From Emcibacteraceae bacterium (GTDB taxonomy: Bacteria; Pseudomonadota; Alphaproteobacteria; Sphingomonadales; Emcibacteraceae), in NCBI GenBank assembly GCA_028281625.1, contig JANQJN010000192.1, positions 1 through 36,456 of the forward strand: 36,456 nt of DNA, in the 5' to 3' direction. The notes under the pieces were generated by a model, which worked only from the letters and a program-made list of their open reading frames with translations, had not been told where the DNA came from and searched no databases. How positions within the stretch are numbered: position 1 is the first letter of the stretch; each line of letters starts with the position of its first letter. Shown here one piece after another: positions 7,206 to 15,509 of this stretch. Both the position numbers and the translations under genes were made by a program.

Positions 7206-9707
7206 ATGCGGGAAAAAGAGCTTAGATTAGCGTTGGTGTGTTTTGGTGGGGTCTCGTTGGCGATCTATATCCATGGGGTCAGTAAGGAAATACTAAAACT
7301 CGCCCGCGCGTCCAAAGCCATTCATGTCAGTGCCGATCCGGACCACCCGTCCCGCGAAACGTATATGTATCCCAATGAAAATGTCACCGATATCCCCGAC
7401 ACAGAACTGGTTTACTTTGATATTTTGAAAAATTTTCTGCCGGAGCTCGATATCCGCGTGATAATCGATACCATCGCCGGTGCTTCGGCGGGAGGAATGA
7501 ACAGCGTTTTTCTGGGGCGGGCAATTGCTCATGATCTTAATTTTGATCATTTGCGCCACCACTGGCTTATTGAAGCGGATGTGACAAACCTAAAAGGTGA
7601 AAAAAAGCAAGCCAGCAAGTTGGAGAAACTCCTGACAAAACCGCTGGTCAATATTTTAAGCGGAAAGTTTTTGGGTAAAGGCGACCTGAGTTCCAATGTC
7701 CGTGAAAAACTCCCCGCGCTTCTTAACATCTGGGATTTAAAGCCCCCGTTTGATGGCAAACATCTTTTGAAACTGGTTTACAATGGCCTCAAGGCCATGG
7801 GCAAAGTGAATTATCATTCCTTGCTGCCACGCGGTCATAAACTTGAGCTTTTTGTCACGCTTACGGATTTTTACGGCTACAAAAGATCGATTTTGCTCAA
7901 CGACCCGCCACAGATATCAGAATTAGAGCATCGCCATAATTTAAAGTTCAGCTATTTTAAGAAAACGTCGATTGATAAATATTCTGTAATTCGAAGCGAC
8001 TTTGATGATAATGACCTTGCTTCGCTTAGCTTTGCAGCACGGGCAACCTCTTGTTTTCCTGGCGCTTTTCCGCCAGCACAACTTCGTGAAGTGGATCATT
8101 TTTTTAAGGAACGCGGCTCTTCCTGGGAAAACAAAGACGACTTTCTAAAGAATAATTTCAAAGAATACACCCAGGCAGGTGTCAATCCGGAACTTACCAG
8201 TTTTCTGGATGGCAGCATCCTGAATAACAAGCCCTTTGATAAGGCCATTGCCGCAATTCATGACCGTCCCGCGTTTCGGGAAGTTAACCGCAGGATTGTT
8301 TATATTGATCCCAATCCGGAAAAAATGCGCGGTAAAGCGACAGGCGCGCCCCCTGCCATGCTGAATACCCTTCGCGGGGCGCTTTCCGATATTCCTATGA
8401 ACGAACCCATGCATGATGACCTTCAGGAAATCCATAAGCACAATCAAAAAGTGATAACCATCAAGGCCGTGGTCGATTCTGTAAAACCAAGTGTGCAAAA
8501 GCTGGTTTACGACGTATCGCCAAAGAAATTCCGCAAAACCACCACCGCAGCTCAACTTGCGGAGTGGCGTAACCTGGCAAGTGCCCGTGCGGTTACCGAA
8601 GCCGGGTATAGTTACGAGGCCTATGCGCGCCTTAAAATTCGCAGCACCGTTGCAGATCTTACCCGAACCATTGCCGATATCTGCGATCTTCCCCCCAGTG
8701 GTAAAGAAAGACGACGCATTTTTTCCATGTTTCAATGCTGGGTTCTTAAAGATTCTGTTGGTGAGAGCCTACTTTATGGTGATGTTTCAAATACAAGCAA
8801 GTCCGGCCTTTTTGAATGGACCAGCAGCTTTATTAAAACAACTACAAGTCTGAGCACGCTGCCTTATTGGGTCAACTTCATCATTAATTTTGACATCAAC
8901 TATCAGAAACGCCGCATTCAATTTCTTATTCAGGAGCTAAACAGTCAGTACGGTATGTATCCTGACAATGTCCATGAGCTGGACGAGTGCAAGATGTCGC
9001 TTTATAAAATTCTTGAAGATGTGAAGACATCCAGCACATTTGACAGTCTTTCAGAAGAGCAAATTACCATGCTCAAAGATACGGTGGCGCGCATAATTGA
9101 TTTTCCCTTCACCGACGACATGACGTGCCAGCGCAATCTGAAACATCTTGAGAAATATCAGCACGACATCGCAAATATTCTGGAAACACTGCTGCCGGTG
9201 ATTGGGCTTGATCGAATTCGCGATGAGACAGACGTTCTTATCGCAGAACAGCTCAACAACAGCTGGACAGAAGACTTCAAACAAAATCTGATTACCAGCT
9301 ATCTTGGGTTTGCGTTTTGGGATGTGATAACCTTTTCCATTATGGGTTCCAAATCCATTGGGGAGTTTGATGAAATGCTCGTAAACCGTATCAGCCCAAA
9401 TGATGATCTTTGCCTAAAATCCGATCCACTTGAAATGCCACTAAAAGGAACCGCCATGCGCAGCTTTGGTGCTTTCTTTAGCCGCGGGGACCGCGAAAAT
9501 GATTATCTGTGGGGCCGGCTTAACGGTGCAGAGCGATTAATTGACCTTCTATATCGTCAGGCCATGGATGAAGGGATCACCGAACGTATGCCACTTATGG
9601 AACTTAAAAAACGTGCCTTTACCGCTATCCTCGATGCGGAGGCAAAACATTTAAAAGAAATTCCAGAACTTTTTGGTAAACTGCGCCGACGGATTAACGC
9701 CCTATGA
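7206..9707 (+). CDS. Patatin-like phospholipase family protein (patatin-related, DUF3376-like)
   Basis: This 833-residue protein begins with a patatin-like domain. The glycine-rich oxyanion segment is FGGVSLA (13-19), the nucleophile elbow is G92-A-S94-A-G96, and the catalytic aspartate is in the D335-G336 motif (FLDGSILNNKPF), giving a complete Ser-Asp dyad. Insertions lie between the motifs. The remaining 400-plus residues are largely helical and resemble the long C-terminal region of the 'patatin-related protein' family with a DUF3376 domain. Likely activity is acyl hydrolysis of membrane phospholipids. No signal peptide is evident, so it is probably cytoplasmic or membrane-associated. It ends 3 bp from the convergent sufT gene. 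I saw no cyclic-nucleotide synthase nearby, so a CBASS effector role is not supported. Confidence 0.87.
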   Translation: MREKELRLALVCFGGVSLAIYIHGVSKEILKLARASKAIHVSADPDHPSRETYMYPNENVTDIPDTELVYFDILKNFLPELDIRVIIDTIAGASAGGMNSVFLGRAIAHDLNFDHLRHHWLIEADVTNLKGEKKQASKLEKLLTKPLVNILSGKFLGKGDLSSNVREKLPALLNIWDLKPPFDGKHLLKLVYNGLKAMGKVNYHSLLPRGHKLELFVTLTDFYGYKRSILLNDPPQISELEHRHNLKFSYFKKTSIDKYSVIRSDFDDNDLASLSFAARATSCFPGAFPPAQLREVDHFFKERGSSWENKDDFLKNNFKEYTQAGVNPELTSFLDGSILNNKPFDKAIAAIHDRPAFREVNRRIVYIDPNPEKMRGKATGAPPAMLNTLRGALSDIPMNEPMHDDLQEIHKHNQKVITIKAVVDSVKPSVQKLVYDVSPKKFRKTTTAAQLAEWRNLASARAVTEAGYSYEAYARLKIRSTVADLTRTIADICDLPPSGKERRRIFSMFQCWVLKDSVGESLLYGDVSNTSKSGLFEWTSSFIKTTTSLSTLPYWVNFIINFDINYQKRRIQFLIQELNSQYGMYPDNVHELDECKMSLYKILEDVKTSSTFDSLSEEQITMLKDTVARIIDFPFTDDMTCQRNLKHLEKYQHDIANILETLLPVIGLDRIRDETDVLIAEQLNNSWTEDFKQNLITSYLGFAFWDVITFSIMGSKSIGEFDEMLVNRISPNDDLCLKSDPLEMPLKGTAMRSFGAFFSRGDRENDYLWGRLNGAERLIDLLYRQAMDEGITERMPLMELKKRAFTAILDAEAKHLKEIPELFGKLRRRINAL

Positions 9708-9710
9708 GCT

Positions 9711-10124
9711 TTACATAAAGCCCATTTCAAGACGGGCGGCCTCTGACATCATTGACATATCCCAGGGCGGTTCCCAAACCAGCGCCACTTGAACATCGCC
9801 GACGCCATGCACTTCACGGACCCGGTATTCAACCTCCCCGGGCATGGATTCCGCTACAGGACAGTGGGGGGATGTCAGGGTCATGGTGACAACAACATCT
9901 GCGTGATCGCTGACATCAATATCGTAAATCAAACCAAGCTCATAAATATTGACCGGTATTTCCGGGTCATAAATTTCACGAATAGCATCGGCGATCAGGT
10001 GCTGTAGGTTTTGCTTTTCTTCAGCACCAATGGGAGCTCCGCCAGATTTTGAAGTTGTCCCGGACGATTTCGGTTTTTCTTCATCCGCTGGTTTTTGATT
10101 TAAAAAGCCGTCTAGAAAGCTCAT
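9711..10124 (-). CDS. sufT: SUF system Fe-S assembly protein SufT (DUF59/MIP18 family)
   Basis: The 137-residue protein has a low-complexity N-terminal stretch (about 1-33) and then a MIP18/DUF59 domain. The motifs are IYDPEIPVNIYELGLIY and TMTSPHCP-like TSPHCPVAE with the conserved cysteine. SufT-type proteins help mature or deliver Fe-S clusters to target proteins. It is the last gene of the suf operon, 15 bp after sufS. No SufA or SufE gene follows; the convergent patatin gene begins the next unit. The ATG at 10124 is the only sensible start. Confidence 0.9.
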   Translation of the reverse strand: MSFLDGFLNQKPADEEKPKSSGTTSKSGGAPIGAEEKQNLQHLIADAIREIYDPEIPVNIYELGLIYDIDVSDHADVVVTMTLTSPHCPVAESMPGEVEYRVREVHGVGDVQVALVWEPPWDMSMMSEAARLEMGFM

Positions 10125-10139
10125 GTTATCACCTGTGGT

Positions 10140-11375
10140 TTACGCAAAAATTCTATTTACTTTATGTAGCCCGTCGATCAGCCGATCTACATCCTGTCTA
10201 TTATTATAAAGCCCTAGCGACGCCCGCGCCGTCGCCGGAATATCCATAAAATCCATCACTGGTTGAGCACAGTGGTGCCCTGTTCTGATGGCGATACCGT
10301 CCTGGTCCAGGATGGTGCCGATGTCATGGGGGTGCGCCGCCTTCATGGTAAAAGACAGAATTCCCGCAAGGTCATCAGCCCGGCCGCGCAGTTCAACACC
10401 CTCCACCTCCTGTATGCGTTCAAGTGCATAGTCAAGAAGCTCTGCTTCATGGTCATGAATATTTTCAAATCCAAGAGCATTAACATAATCAATGGCCGCA
10501 GCAAGGCCGATGCCGCCAACGATGTGGGGAGTTCCTGCTTCAAATTTATGGGGAAGCTCATTAAAAACTGTTTCTTCGAAAGTGACCGACCGGATCATAT
10601 CGCCGCCACCCTGATAAGGCGGCATGTCGTCCAACAGTTCCTGTTTCCCGTAAAGAACTCCAACCCCCGTGGGGCCATACATTTTGTGACCAGAGAAAAC
10701 ATAAAAGTCCGCGTCCAGATCCACCACATCCACCGGCATATGCGGCAGAGCCTGGCATCCATCCACAAGAACTTTAGCGCCAACGTTATGCGCGAGCCTT
10801 ATGATTTCCTTGATCGGTGTGATCGTACCCAACGCATTTGATATATGAGCGATAGCTACCAGTTTGGTTTTTTCGCTTAATCGCTTTTCAAACTCATCAA
10901 GCAAGAAGTTGCCTTTTTCATCGATCGGAGTGACGGTGAGCACAAGACCTTTTTCTTCCCTAAGAATCTGCCACGGTACGATATTGGAGTGATGTTCCAT
11001 TTGGCTCAGAACAATTTCATCTCCATCTTTTAGATTTTTACGACCCCAGCTTTGTGCCACCAGATTAATGGCTTCTGTGGCGCCCCGGACAAAAATAATT
11101 TCCTTGGACGACTTCGCGCCGATGTGATCCCGCACCGTGTTTCGGGATTCTTCATATTTCGCTGTCAGCGTTTGCGAAAGGAAATATCCCCCGCGGTGAA
11201 TATTGGCATATTCATTGGAATAACAGGCGCTGACCGCGTCGATTACGCATTTAGGTTTCTGGGCGCTCGCCGCACTATCGAGAAAAGTAAGCGGCTTGCC
11301 GTAAATTTCCTGCTCAAATATTGGAAATTCGCGTCTGATTTCATCGACATTGTAATTGTGGTGATGAACTGTCAT
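10140..11375 (-). CDS. sufS: Cysteine desulfurase SufS
   Basis: SufS is a PLP enzyme that removes sulfur from cysteine, giving alanine and a persulfide for Fe-S cluster building. The sequence shows LTFLDSAASAQKP at the N-terminus, the ATEAIN region, MEHHSNIVPWQ, the PLP-lysine motif SGHKMYGPTGVG, and RTGHHCAQPV with the active-site cysteine. The 411-residue length is typical of group II desulfurases. I chose the ATG at 11375; the in-frame GTG at 11381 would add only two residues and overlap the sufD stop. The AGGGCGA in the end of sufD can act as ribosome site. Its position directly after sufD fixes it as SufS. Confidence 0.96.
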   Translation of the reverse strand: MTVHHHNYNVDEIRREFPIFEQEIYGKPLTFLDSAASAQKPKCVIDAVSACYSNEYANIHRGGYFLSQTLTAKYEESRNTVRDHIGAKSSKEIIFVRGATEAINLVAQSWGRKNLKDGDEIVLSQMEHHSNIVPWQILREEKGLVLTVTPIDEKGNFLLDEFEKRLSEKTKLVAIAHISNALGTITPIKEIIRLAHNVGAKVLVDGCQALPHMPVDVVDLDADFYVFSGHKMYGPTGVGVLYGKQELLDDMPPYQGGGDMIRSVTFEETVFNELPHKFEAGTPHIVGGIGLAAAIDYVNALGFENIHDHEAELLDYALERIQEVEGVELRGRADDLAGILSFTMKAAHPHDIGTILDQDGIAIRTGHHCAQPVMDFMDIPATARASLGLYNNRQDVDRLIDGLHKVNRIFA

Positions 11376-11377
11376 GA

Positions 11378-12694
11378 TCACTCGCCCTGCTCAAGCCATG
11401 AATGGGCAAGCGTCAGATATTTGTCCTTCACTGCTTCAATATCAATTTCGTCGAAAACTTCAGACACAAAAGCTTCCACCAATAAGGCTTTTGCTGCCTT
11501 ATTATCCAGCCCGCGAGAATTCAGGTAGAAAAGTGCGTCCTGATCAAGCTCGCCAACGGTAGCACCGTGGGCACATTTCACATCATCGGCATAAATCAGA
11601 AGTTCTGGTTTACTGTTGGCTTCAGCGCTTCGATCAAGGATCAAATTTTTATTGGATTGTTCCGCATTGGTCAGCTGGGCGTCTTTTGCGACATAAACCC
11701 GACCCTGAAAAGCGGACTTTCCACCTTTATCCAAAACGCCGCGATAAATCTGATCACTTTCGCATTCCGGCACCATATGTTTCATATGCGTAAAGACGTC
11801 GTGGGACACACCATCCCGACCAAGAAATGCACCGCGCAACTCAACATTGCCATTTTCACCAATTAAAGTTGGCTTTATTTCTGTGCGGCTCATTTTCCCT
11901 CCAATATTTAAGGAAAAATGCTTGAAATCTGCGTCTTCCGCCACCTCAACAAGAGTTTCGGCCATATGAATCGTTTCACTGTTTTCAGTTTGATATTGAT
12001 AAACTTCCAGCGCGGCGCTTCTGGCAAGCGTAACATACGTATTATTTTGTCGCCAGTTTGACCCACCGCCTGTTGAGATGAAGCTTTCGATGATTTGAGC
12101 ACGTCCCCCTTCTTCAACATCAATATAATTCAATGTTCTTAATGACTTGCTCGCAACAGATGTTGATGCGATGTGGACAATTTGGATTGGCTCAGCCAAC
12201 TTTACATCTTCAGACACACGCAGGACATAGCCACCTGTCATCATGGCGAGATTGAGGTTCGAAAGACTGCCGCTGTTTTGAGCGTGGAGCAACAATTTCT
12301 GTGTCTGATCCGCGTTGGATTTTGCAAATTCGGTAAGGCTTAAAAGCTCTACGCCCTCTTGCTCCACAATATTTGTGTGTGTTTCGCTTAGATAACCATC
12401 AACAAAAACAACTTTTGGTCCATTTAGGCCGCCAAGTAGTGCTGCGGCCACAACATCTGCTGCAATATCGCCCGAAGCTTCAGTATTTTTAAACACGTCG
12501 CTTTTAAGAAGACCAAGATTTGTATATTTCCATTCTTCAACACGCGGTCCGGGAATACCTGTTTCAAGGAAATTTGTCATTCCCTCATCGCGCGAGCTTT
12601 GCAGCCAGTCAATGTCTGCGCCGGGCAGGTTCGCCTTTACTGCCTCGAAGTGAGACGCAATATGATCGCCGCTGAAATGATTTTTTTCGCTCAT
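11378..12694 (-). CDS. sufD: Fe-S cluster assembly protein SufD
   Basis: SufD is the paralogue of SufB in the SufBC2D scaffold complex. The 438-residue product has a divergent helical N-terminus (about 1-130) and the SufB/D beta-helix core. The core includes VEEGGRAQIIESFIS, a HVFTHMKHM-like VFTHMKHMVPECESDQIYRG region, KSAFQGRVYVAKDAQ and the CAHGATVGELDQDALFYLNSRGL signature near the C-terminus. The gene lies 9 bp after sufC and ends 2 bp before the sufS start, consistent with one operon. The ATG at 12694 follows sufC closely. Confidence 0.95.
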   Translation of the reverse strand: MSEKNHFSGDHIASHFEAVKANLPGADIDWLQSSRDEGMTNFLETGIPGPRVEEWKYTNLGLLKSDVFKNTEASGDIAADVVAAALLGGLNGPKVVFVDGYLSETHTNIVEQEGVELLSLTEFAKSNADQTQKLLLHAQNSGSLSNLNLAMMTGGYVLRVSEDVKLAEPIQIVHIASTSVASKSLRTLNYIDVEEGGRAQIIESFISTGGGSNWRQNNTYVTLARSAALEVYQYQTENSETIHMAETLVEVAEDADFKHFSLNIGGKMSRTEIKPTLIGENGNVELRGAFLGRDGVSHDVFTHMKHMVPECESDQIYRGVLDKGGKSAFQGRVYVAKDAQLTNAEQSNKNLILDRSAEANSKPELLIYADDVKCAHGATVGELDQDALFYLNSRGLDNKAAKALLVEAFVSEVFDEIDIEAVKDKYLTLAHSWLEQGE

Positions 12695-12703
12695 GGCTTT
12701 GCC

Positions 12704-13459
12704 CTACGCTGCATTCTCGTCAATACCAAGGCCAGCATAGCCTTCTTTTTCAAGACGCTGCGCCAGCTCCTTATCGCCGGATTTCACAATCTTGCCGTCA
12801 GAAAGCACGTGGACATAATCCGGCACAACATAATCAAGAAGTCGTTGATAGTGGGTGATCACCAGGATCGCTTTATCATCACCGCGCATTCGGTTGATGC
12901 CGTCAGCGACAATCCGAAGCGCATCAATATCAAGGCCACTGTCCGTTTCATCAAGGACCGAGAAAATTGGATCAATCATAGCCATTTGGACCATTTCGTT
13001 TCGCTTCTTTTCGCCGCCGGAAAAGCCAACGTTGACCGCACGCTTGAGCATTTCTGGATCCATATCCAGCTCAGCGGCTTTGGCGCGGATCAGTTTTAAG
13101 AAGTCAACCGCTGCCATTTCATCTTCACCGCGATATTTACGGATCGAATTGATCGCGGTTTTCAGGAAGTTCATATTGGTGACACCAGGAATTTCTACCG
13201 GATACTGAAACCCGAGGAACGCCCCTTCGCCCGCGCGCTCGTTGGCTTCAAGTTCCAGAAAGTCCTTTCCTTTAAACGTCACGGACCCTTCGGTGATCTC
13301 ATAACCTTCTTTACCACAAATAGCATAGGCCAAGGTCGACTTACCCGCGCCGTTCGGCCCCATAATTGCGTGGACCTCGCCTGCATTGACGGTCAGGTTC
13401 AAGCCCCTCAGAATTTTCTTACCTTCTACTTCAACATGTAAATTTTTGATGTCTAACAT
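12704..13459 (-). CDS. sufC: Fe-S cluster assembly ATPase SufC
   Basis: SufC is the ABC-type ATPase that drives conformational change in the SufBCD scaffold. The 251-residue protein has Walker A GPNGAGKST (about residue 34), the SufC-specific AFLGFQYPVEIPGV Q-loop region, the FSGGEKKRNEM signature, Walker B ending in DETDSGLDIDAL and the switch histidine in VITHYQRLL. Length and motifs are typical. It lies between sufB (16-bp gap) and sufD (9-bp gap), on the same strand. Confidence 0.97.
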   Translation of the reverse strand: MLDIKNLHVEVEGKKILRGLNLTVNAGEVHAIMGPNGAGKSTLAYAICGKEGYEITEGSVTFKGKDFLELEANERAGEGAFLGFQYPVEIPGVTNMNFLKTAINSIRKYRGEDEMAAVDFLKLIRAKAAELDMDPEMLKRAVNVGFSGGEKKRNEMVQMAMIDPIFSVLDETDSGLDIDALRIVADGINRMRGDDKAILVITHYQRLLDYVVPDYVHVLSDGKIVKSGDKELAQRLEKEGYAGLGIDENAA

Positions 13460-13475
13460 TTCTCACCAGCGCCGG

Positions 13476-14930
13476 TTAACCGACACTTCCTTCTAAACTA
13501 ATGCCTAATAATTTTTGTGCCTCAACGGCAAATTCCATGGGAAGCTGCTGCATCACTTCCTTACAAAAGCCGTTGACGATTAGTGACACAGATTCTTCCA
13601 CATCCAGCCCGCGCTGCAGACAATAAAAGAGCTGCTCTTCGCTGATTTTGGATGTTGTTGCTTCATGCTCCACCTGTGCTGTCGGGTTTTTGGTTTCAAT
13701 ATAAGGAACCGTATGCGCTCCGCACTCATCCCCGATCAGCAGGCTGTCGCATTGGGTGAAGTTTCGTGTGTTTTCAGCATTTGGCAAAACCCGCACCAAG
13801 CCGCGGTAGACATTTTGTGCCTTGCCGGCAGAAATACCTTTGGAAATAATAGTACTTGATGTGTTTTTACCGATATGGATCATTTTGGTTCCGGTATCGG
13901 CCTGCTGATAATTATTGGTGATCGCCACCGAATAAAACTCACCAACCGATCCATCACCTTGTAAAATGCAACTTGGGTATTTCCACGTCACGGCGGATCC
14001 CGTTTCCACCTGTGTCCAGGACACTTTTGAATTTGTGCCACGGCACGCCGCCCGCTTGGTCACAAAATTATAAATTCCGCCATTGCCATCTTTATCGCCG
14101 GGGTACCAGTTTTGCACAGTCGAATATTTCACTTCGGCTTCTTCAAGAACAACAATTTCAACCACCGCTGCATGAAGTTGATTTTCGTCACGCATCGGTG
14201 CGGTGCATCCTTCAAGGTAGGATACATAACTTTCATCATCAGCGATGATCAGTGTTCTTTCGAACTGACCGGTGTTGGCTTCATTAATTCGGAAGTAAGT
14301 GCTCAGTTCCATAGGGCAGCGCACGCCTTTTGGAATATATACGAATGTTCCATCAGTAAAAACAGCGCTGTTCAGCGCGGCATAAAAATTATCCGCCGCC
14401 GGCACCACAGATCCCAGATATTTTCTCATGAGCTCCGGATAGTCACGTGCCGCTTCAGAGATTGAGCAAAAAATAACACCCTTTTCTTTCAAGGTCTCAC
14501 GGAACGTGGTCGCCACAGATACGCTGTCAAAAACAACATCAACAGCCACTCCAGCAAGTACTTCCTGTTCCTGAAGCGAAATGCCGAGCTTTTCATAAGT
14601 GCGTAGAAGTTCGGGATCAACTTCATCGAGGCTTTTAGGTCGGTCGTCCGCGGATTTTGGGGCGGCATAATAATAGATGTCCTGAAAATCAGGCTTCTCA
14701 TAATCCAGGAGTGCCCACTCCGGCTCTTCCATGGTCAGCCATTTTCGATATGCCTTAAGCCGCCAATCCAGAAGCCATTCCGGCTCTTCCTTTTTAGCGG
14801 AAATAAACCTGATGATATCTTCGTTGAGGCCCTTTGGGGCTTTTACCATATCAATATCGGTGACGAAGCCATATTTATAGTCGCTTCCCACCTCCTCAAC
14901 GGTTTGTCTGGTTTCCAATGTGCTAACCAT
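13476..14930 (-). CDS. sufB: Fe-S cluster assembly protein SufB
   Basis: SufB is the scaffold subunit on which the nascent Fe-S cluster is built. The roughly 484-residue product shows SufB-specific segments: the [10 protein letters not shown] region, [40 protein letters not shown], the [24 protein letters not shown] beta-helix part and [20 protein letters not shown] near the C-terminus. Two ATGs (14933 and 14930) abut the iscR stop. An AAGGG just inside the iscR end is better spaced from 14930, so I prefer that one. Zero spacing to iscR indicates co-transcription from the promoter upstream of the regulator. Confidence 0.97.
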   Translation of the reverse strand: MVSTLETRQTVEEVGSDYKYGFVTDIDMVKAPKGLNEDIIRFISAKKEEPEWLLDWRLKAYRKWLTMEEPEWALLDYEKPDFQDIYYYAAPKSADDRPKSLDEVDPELLRTYEKLGISLQEQEVLAGVAVDVVFDSVSVATTFRETLKEKGVIFCSISEAARDYPELMRKYLGSVVPAADNFYAALNSAVFTDGTFVYIPKGVRCPMELSTYFRINEANTGQFERTLIIADDESYVSYLEGCTAPMRDENQLHAAVVEIVVLEEAEVKYSTVQNWYPGDKDGNGGIYNFVTKRAACRGTNSKVSWTQVETGSAVTWKYPSCILQGDGSVGEFYSVAITNNYQQADTGTKMIHIGKNTSSTIISKGISAGKAQNVYRGLVRVLPNAENTRNFTQCDSLLIGDECGAHTVPYIETKNPTAQVEHEATTSKISEEQLFYCLQRGLDVEESVSLIVNGFCKEVMQQLPMEFAVEAQKLLGISLEGSVG

Positions 14931-14933
14931 CAT

Positions 14934-15392
14934 CTACCCTTCTTTTGCGCTTTGCTGTTTTTCTTCCTTGTGAGGAAAAAAGTCATATGGCTCTGGCACC
15001 ATTTCAGAAAGCGGTACATTGTTCAGCGCCTCATAAACGGCGTTATTGATTTTGTCCCATTTGCTTCTTGTGGAACAAACCGGTTCGTAATCACAACTGG
15101 TGTCTTCCTCGCCAAGGCAATTGGTAAGTTGAACGGGACCATCGACAGCTTCGATAATATCGGCGATGGAGATTTCGTCCTTGTCACCGCTCATAGAAAA
15201 ACCACCGCCAATACCACGGTGAGACGCTAGCAAATCTGCTTTTGCCAATTTGCCAAGAATTTTGCTCACCGTTGGAAGCGGCACTTTGGTGTCCGCATTA
15301 AGCGTCGCTGCTGTATGAAGCTCATCTGGACGTGCGGCGATCGTGCTCATAAGCACAACAGCATAATCGGCAAGATTTGAAAGTCTAATCAT
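14934..15392 (-). CDS. Rrf2-family SUF/Fe-S regulator (IscR-like)
   Basis: This 152-residue protein has the N-terminal winged-helix of the Rrf2 family (RLSNLADYAVVLMS; recognition region VPLPTVSKILGKLAKADLL; wing HRGIGGGF). Three cysteines follow at positions 92, 100 and 106 in an NCLGEEDTSCDYEPVC segment, consistent with binding an Fe-S cluster. Spacing is C-x7-C-x5-C, the pattern of alphaproteobacterial SUF regulators rather than the C-x5-C-x5-C of E. coli IscR. It heads the suf operon and probably represses it when Fe-S clusters are plentiful. I start at the ATG at 15392; the GTG one codon upstream is also in frame. The C-terminus is charged and low in complexity. Confidence 0.92.
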   Translation of the reverse strand: MIRLSNLADYAVVLMSTIAARPDELHTAATLNADTKVPLPTVSKILGKLAKADLLASHRGIGGGFSMSGDKDEISIADIIEAVDGPVQLTNCLGEEDTSCDYEPVCSTRSKWDKINNAVYEALNNVPLSEMVPEPYDFFPHKEEKQQSAKEG

Positions 15393-15418
15393 CACACATC
15401 CAAAAAAGGTTCAATTTG

Positions 15419-15476
15419 CCTATTACATGGTGTTGAATTAGGGGTTTGTCAATATAAATACGACCAAATTGGTCGT
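15419..15476 (-). promoter_or_regulatory. Candidate promoter and operators of the iscR-suf operon
   Basis: On the minus strand a perfect TTGACA -35 hexamer lies at 15452-15447, followed 19 bp later by TGTAAT, a fair -10 match. The spacer and -10 overlap an imperfect 24-bp dyad at 15419-15442 with outer arms CCTA/TAGG, a candidate site for the Rrf2 regulator. Just upstream of the -35, at 15460-15476, lies a perfect 17-bp palindrome (ACGACCAA, central A, TTGGTCGT). It may be a second operator or a weak stem at the end of parB transcription. A good U-tract is missing, so I favour an operator. Confidence 0.55.
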
Positions 15477-15509
15477 TTTTACTAAATAATTGAAAAATAA
15501 CGCTTCTAG

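Noticed and set aside
8145-8735. 196-codon open frame on the minus strand
   Set aside because: It is entirely antisense to the patatin gene, has no recognisable motif, and is best explained as a shadow of the real frame.
7206-9707. Patatin-like protein as a CBASS-type antiphage effector
   Set aside because: No CD-NTase, Cap2/Cap3 or other defence gene is adjacent. The protein is far longer than CapV and sits beside a hydroxylase and housekeeping genes.
10263-10841. 192-codon open frame on the plus strand
   Set aside because: It lies antisense within sufS, whose identity is certain.
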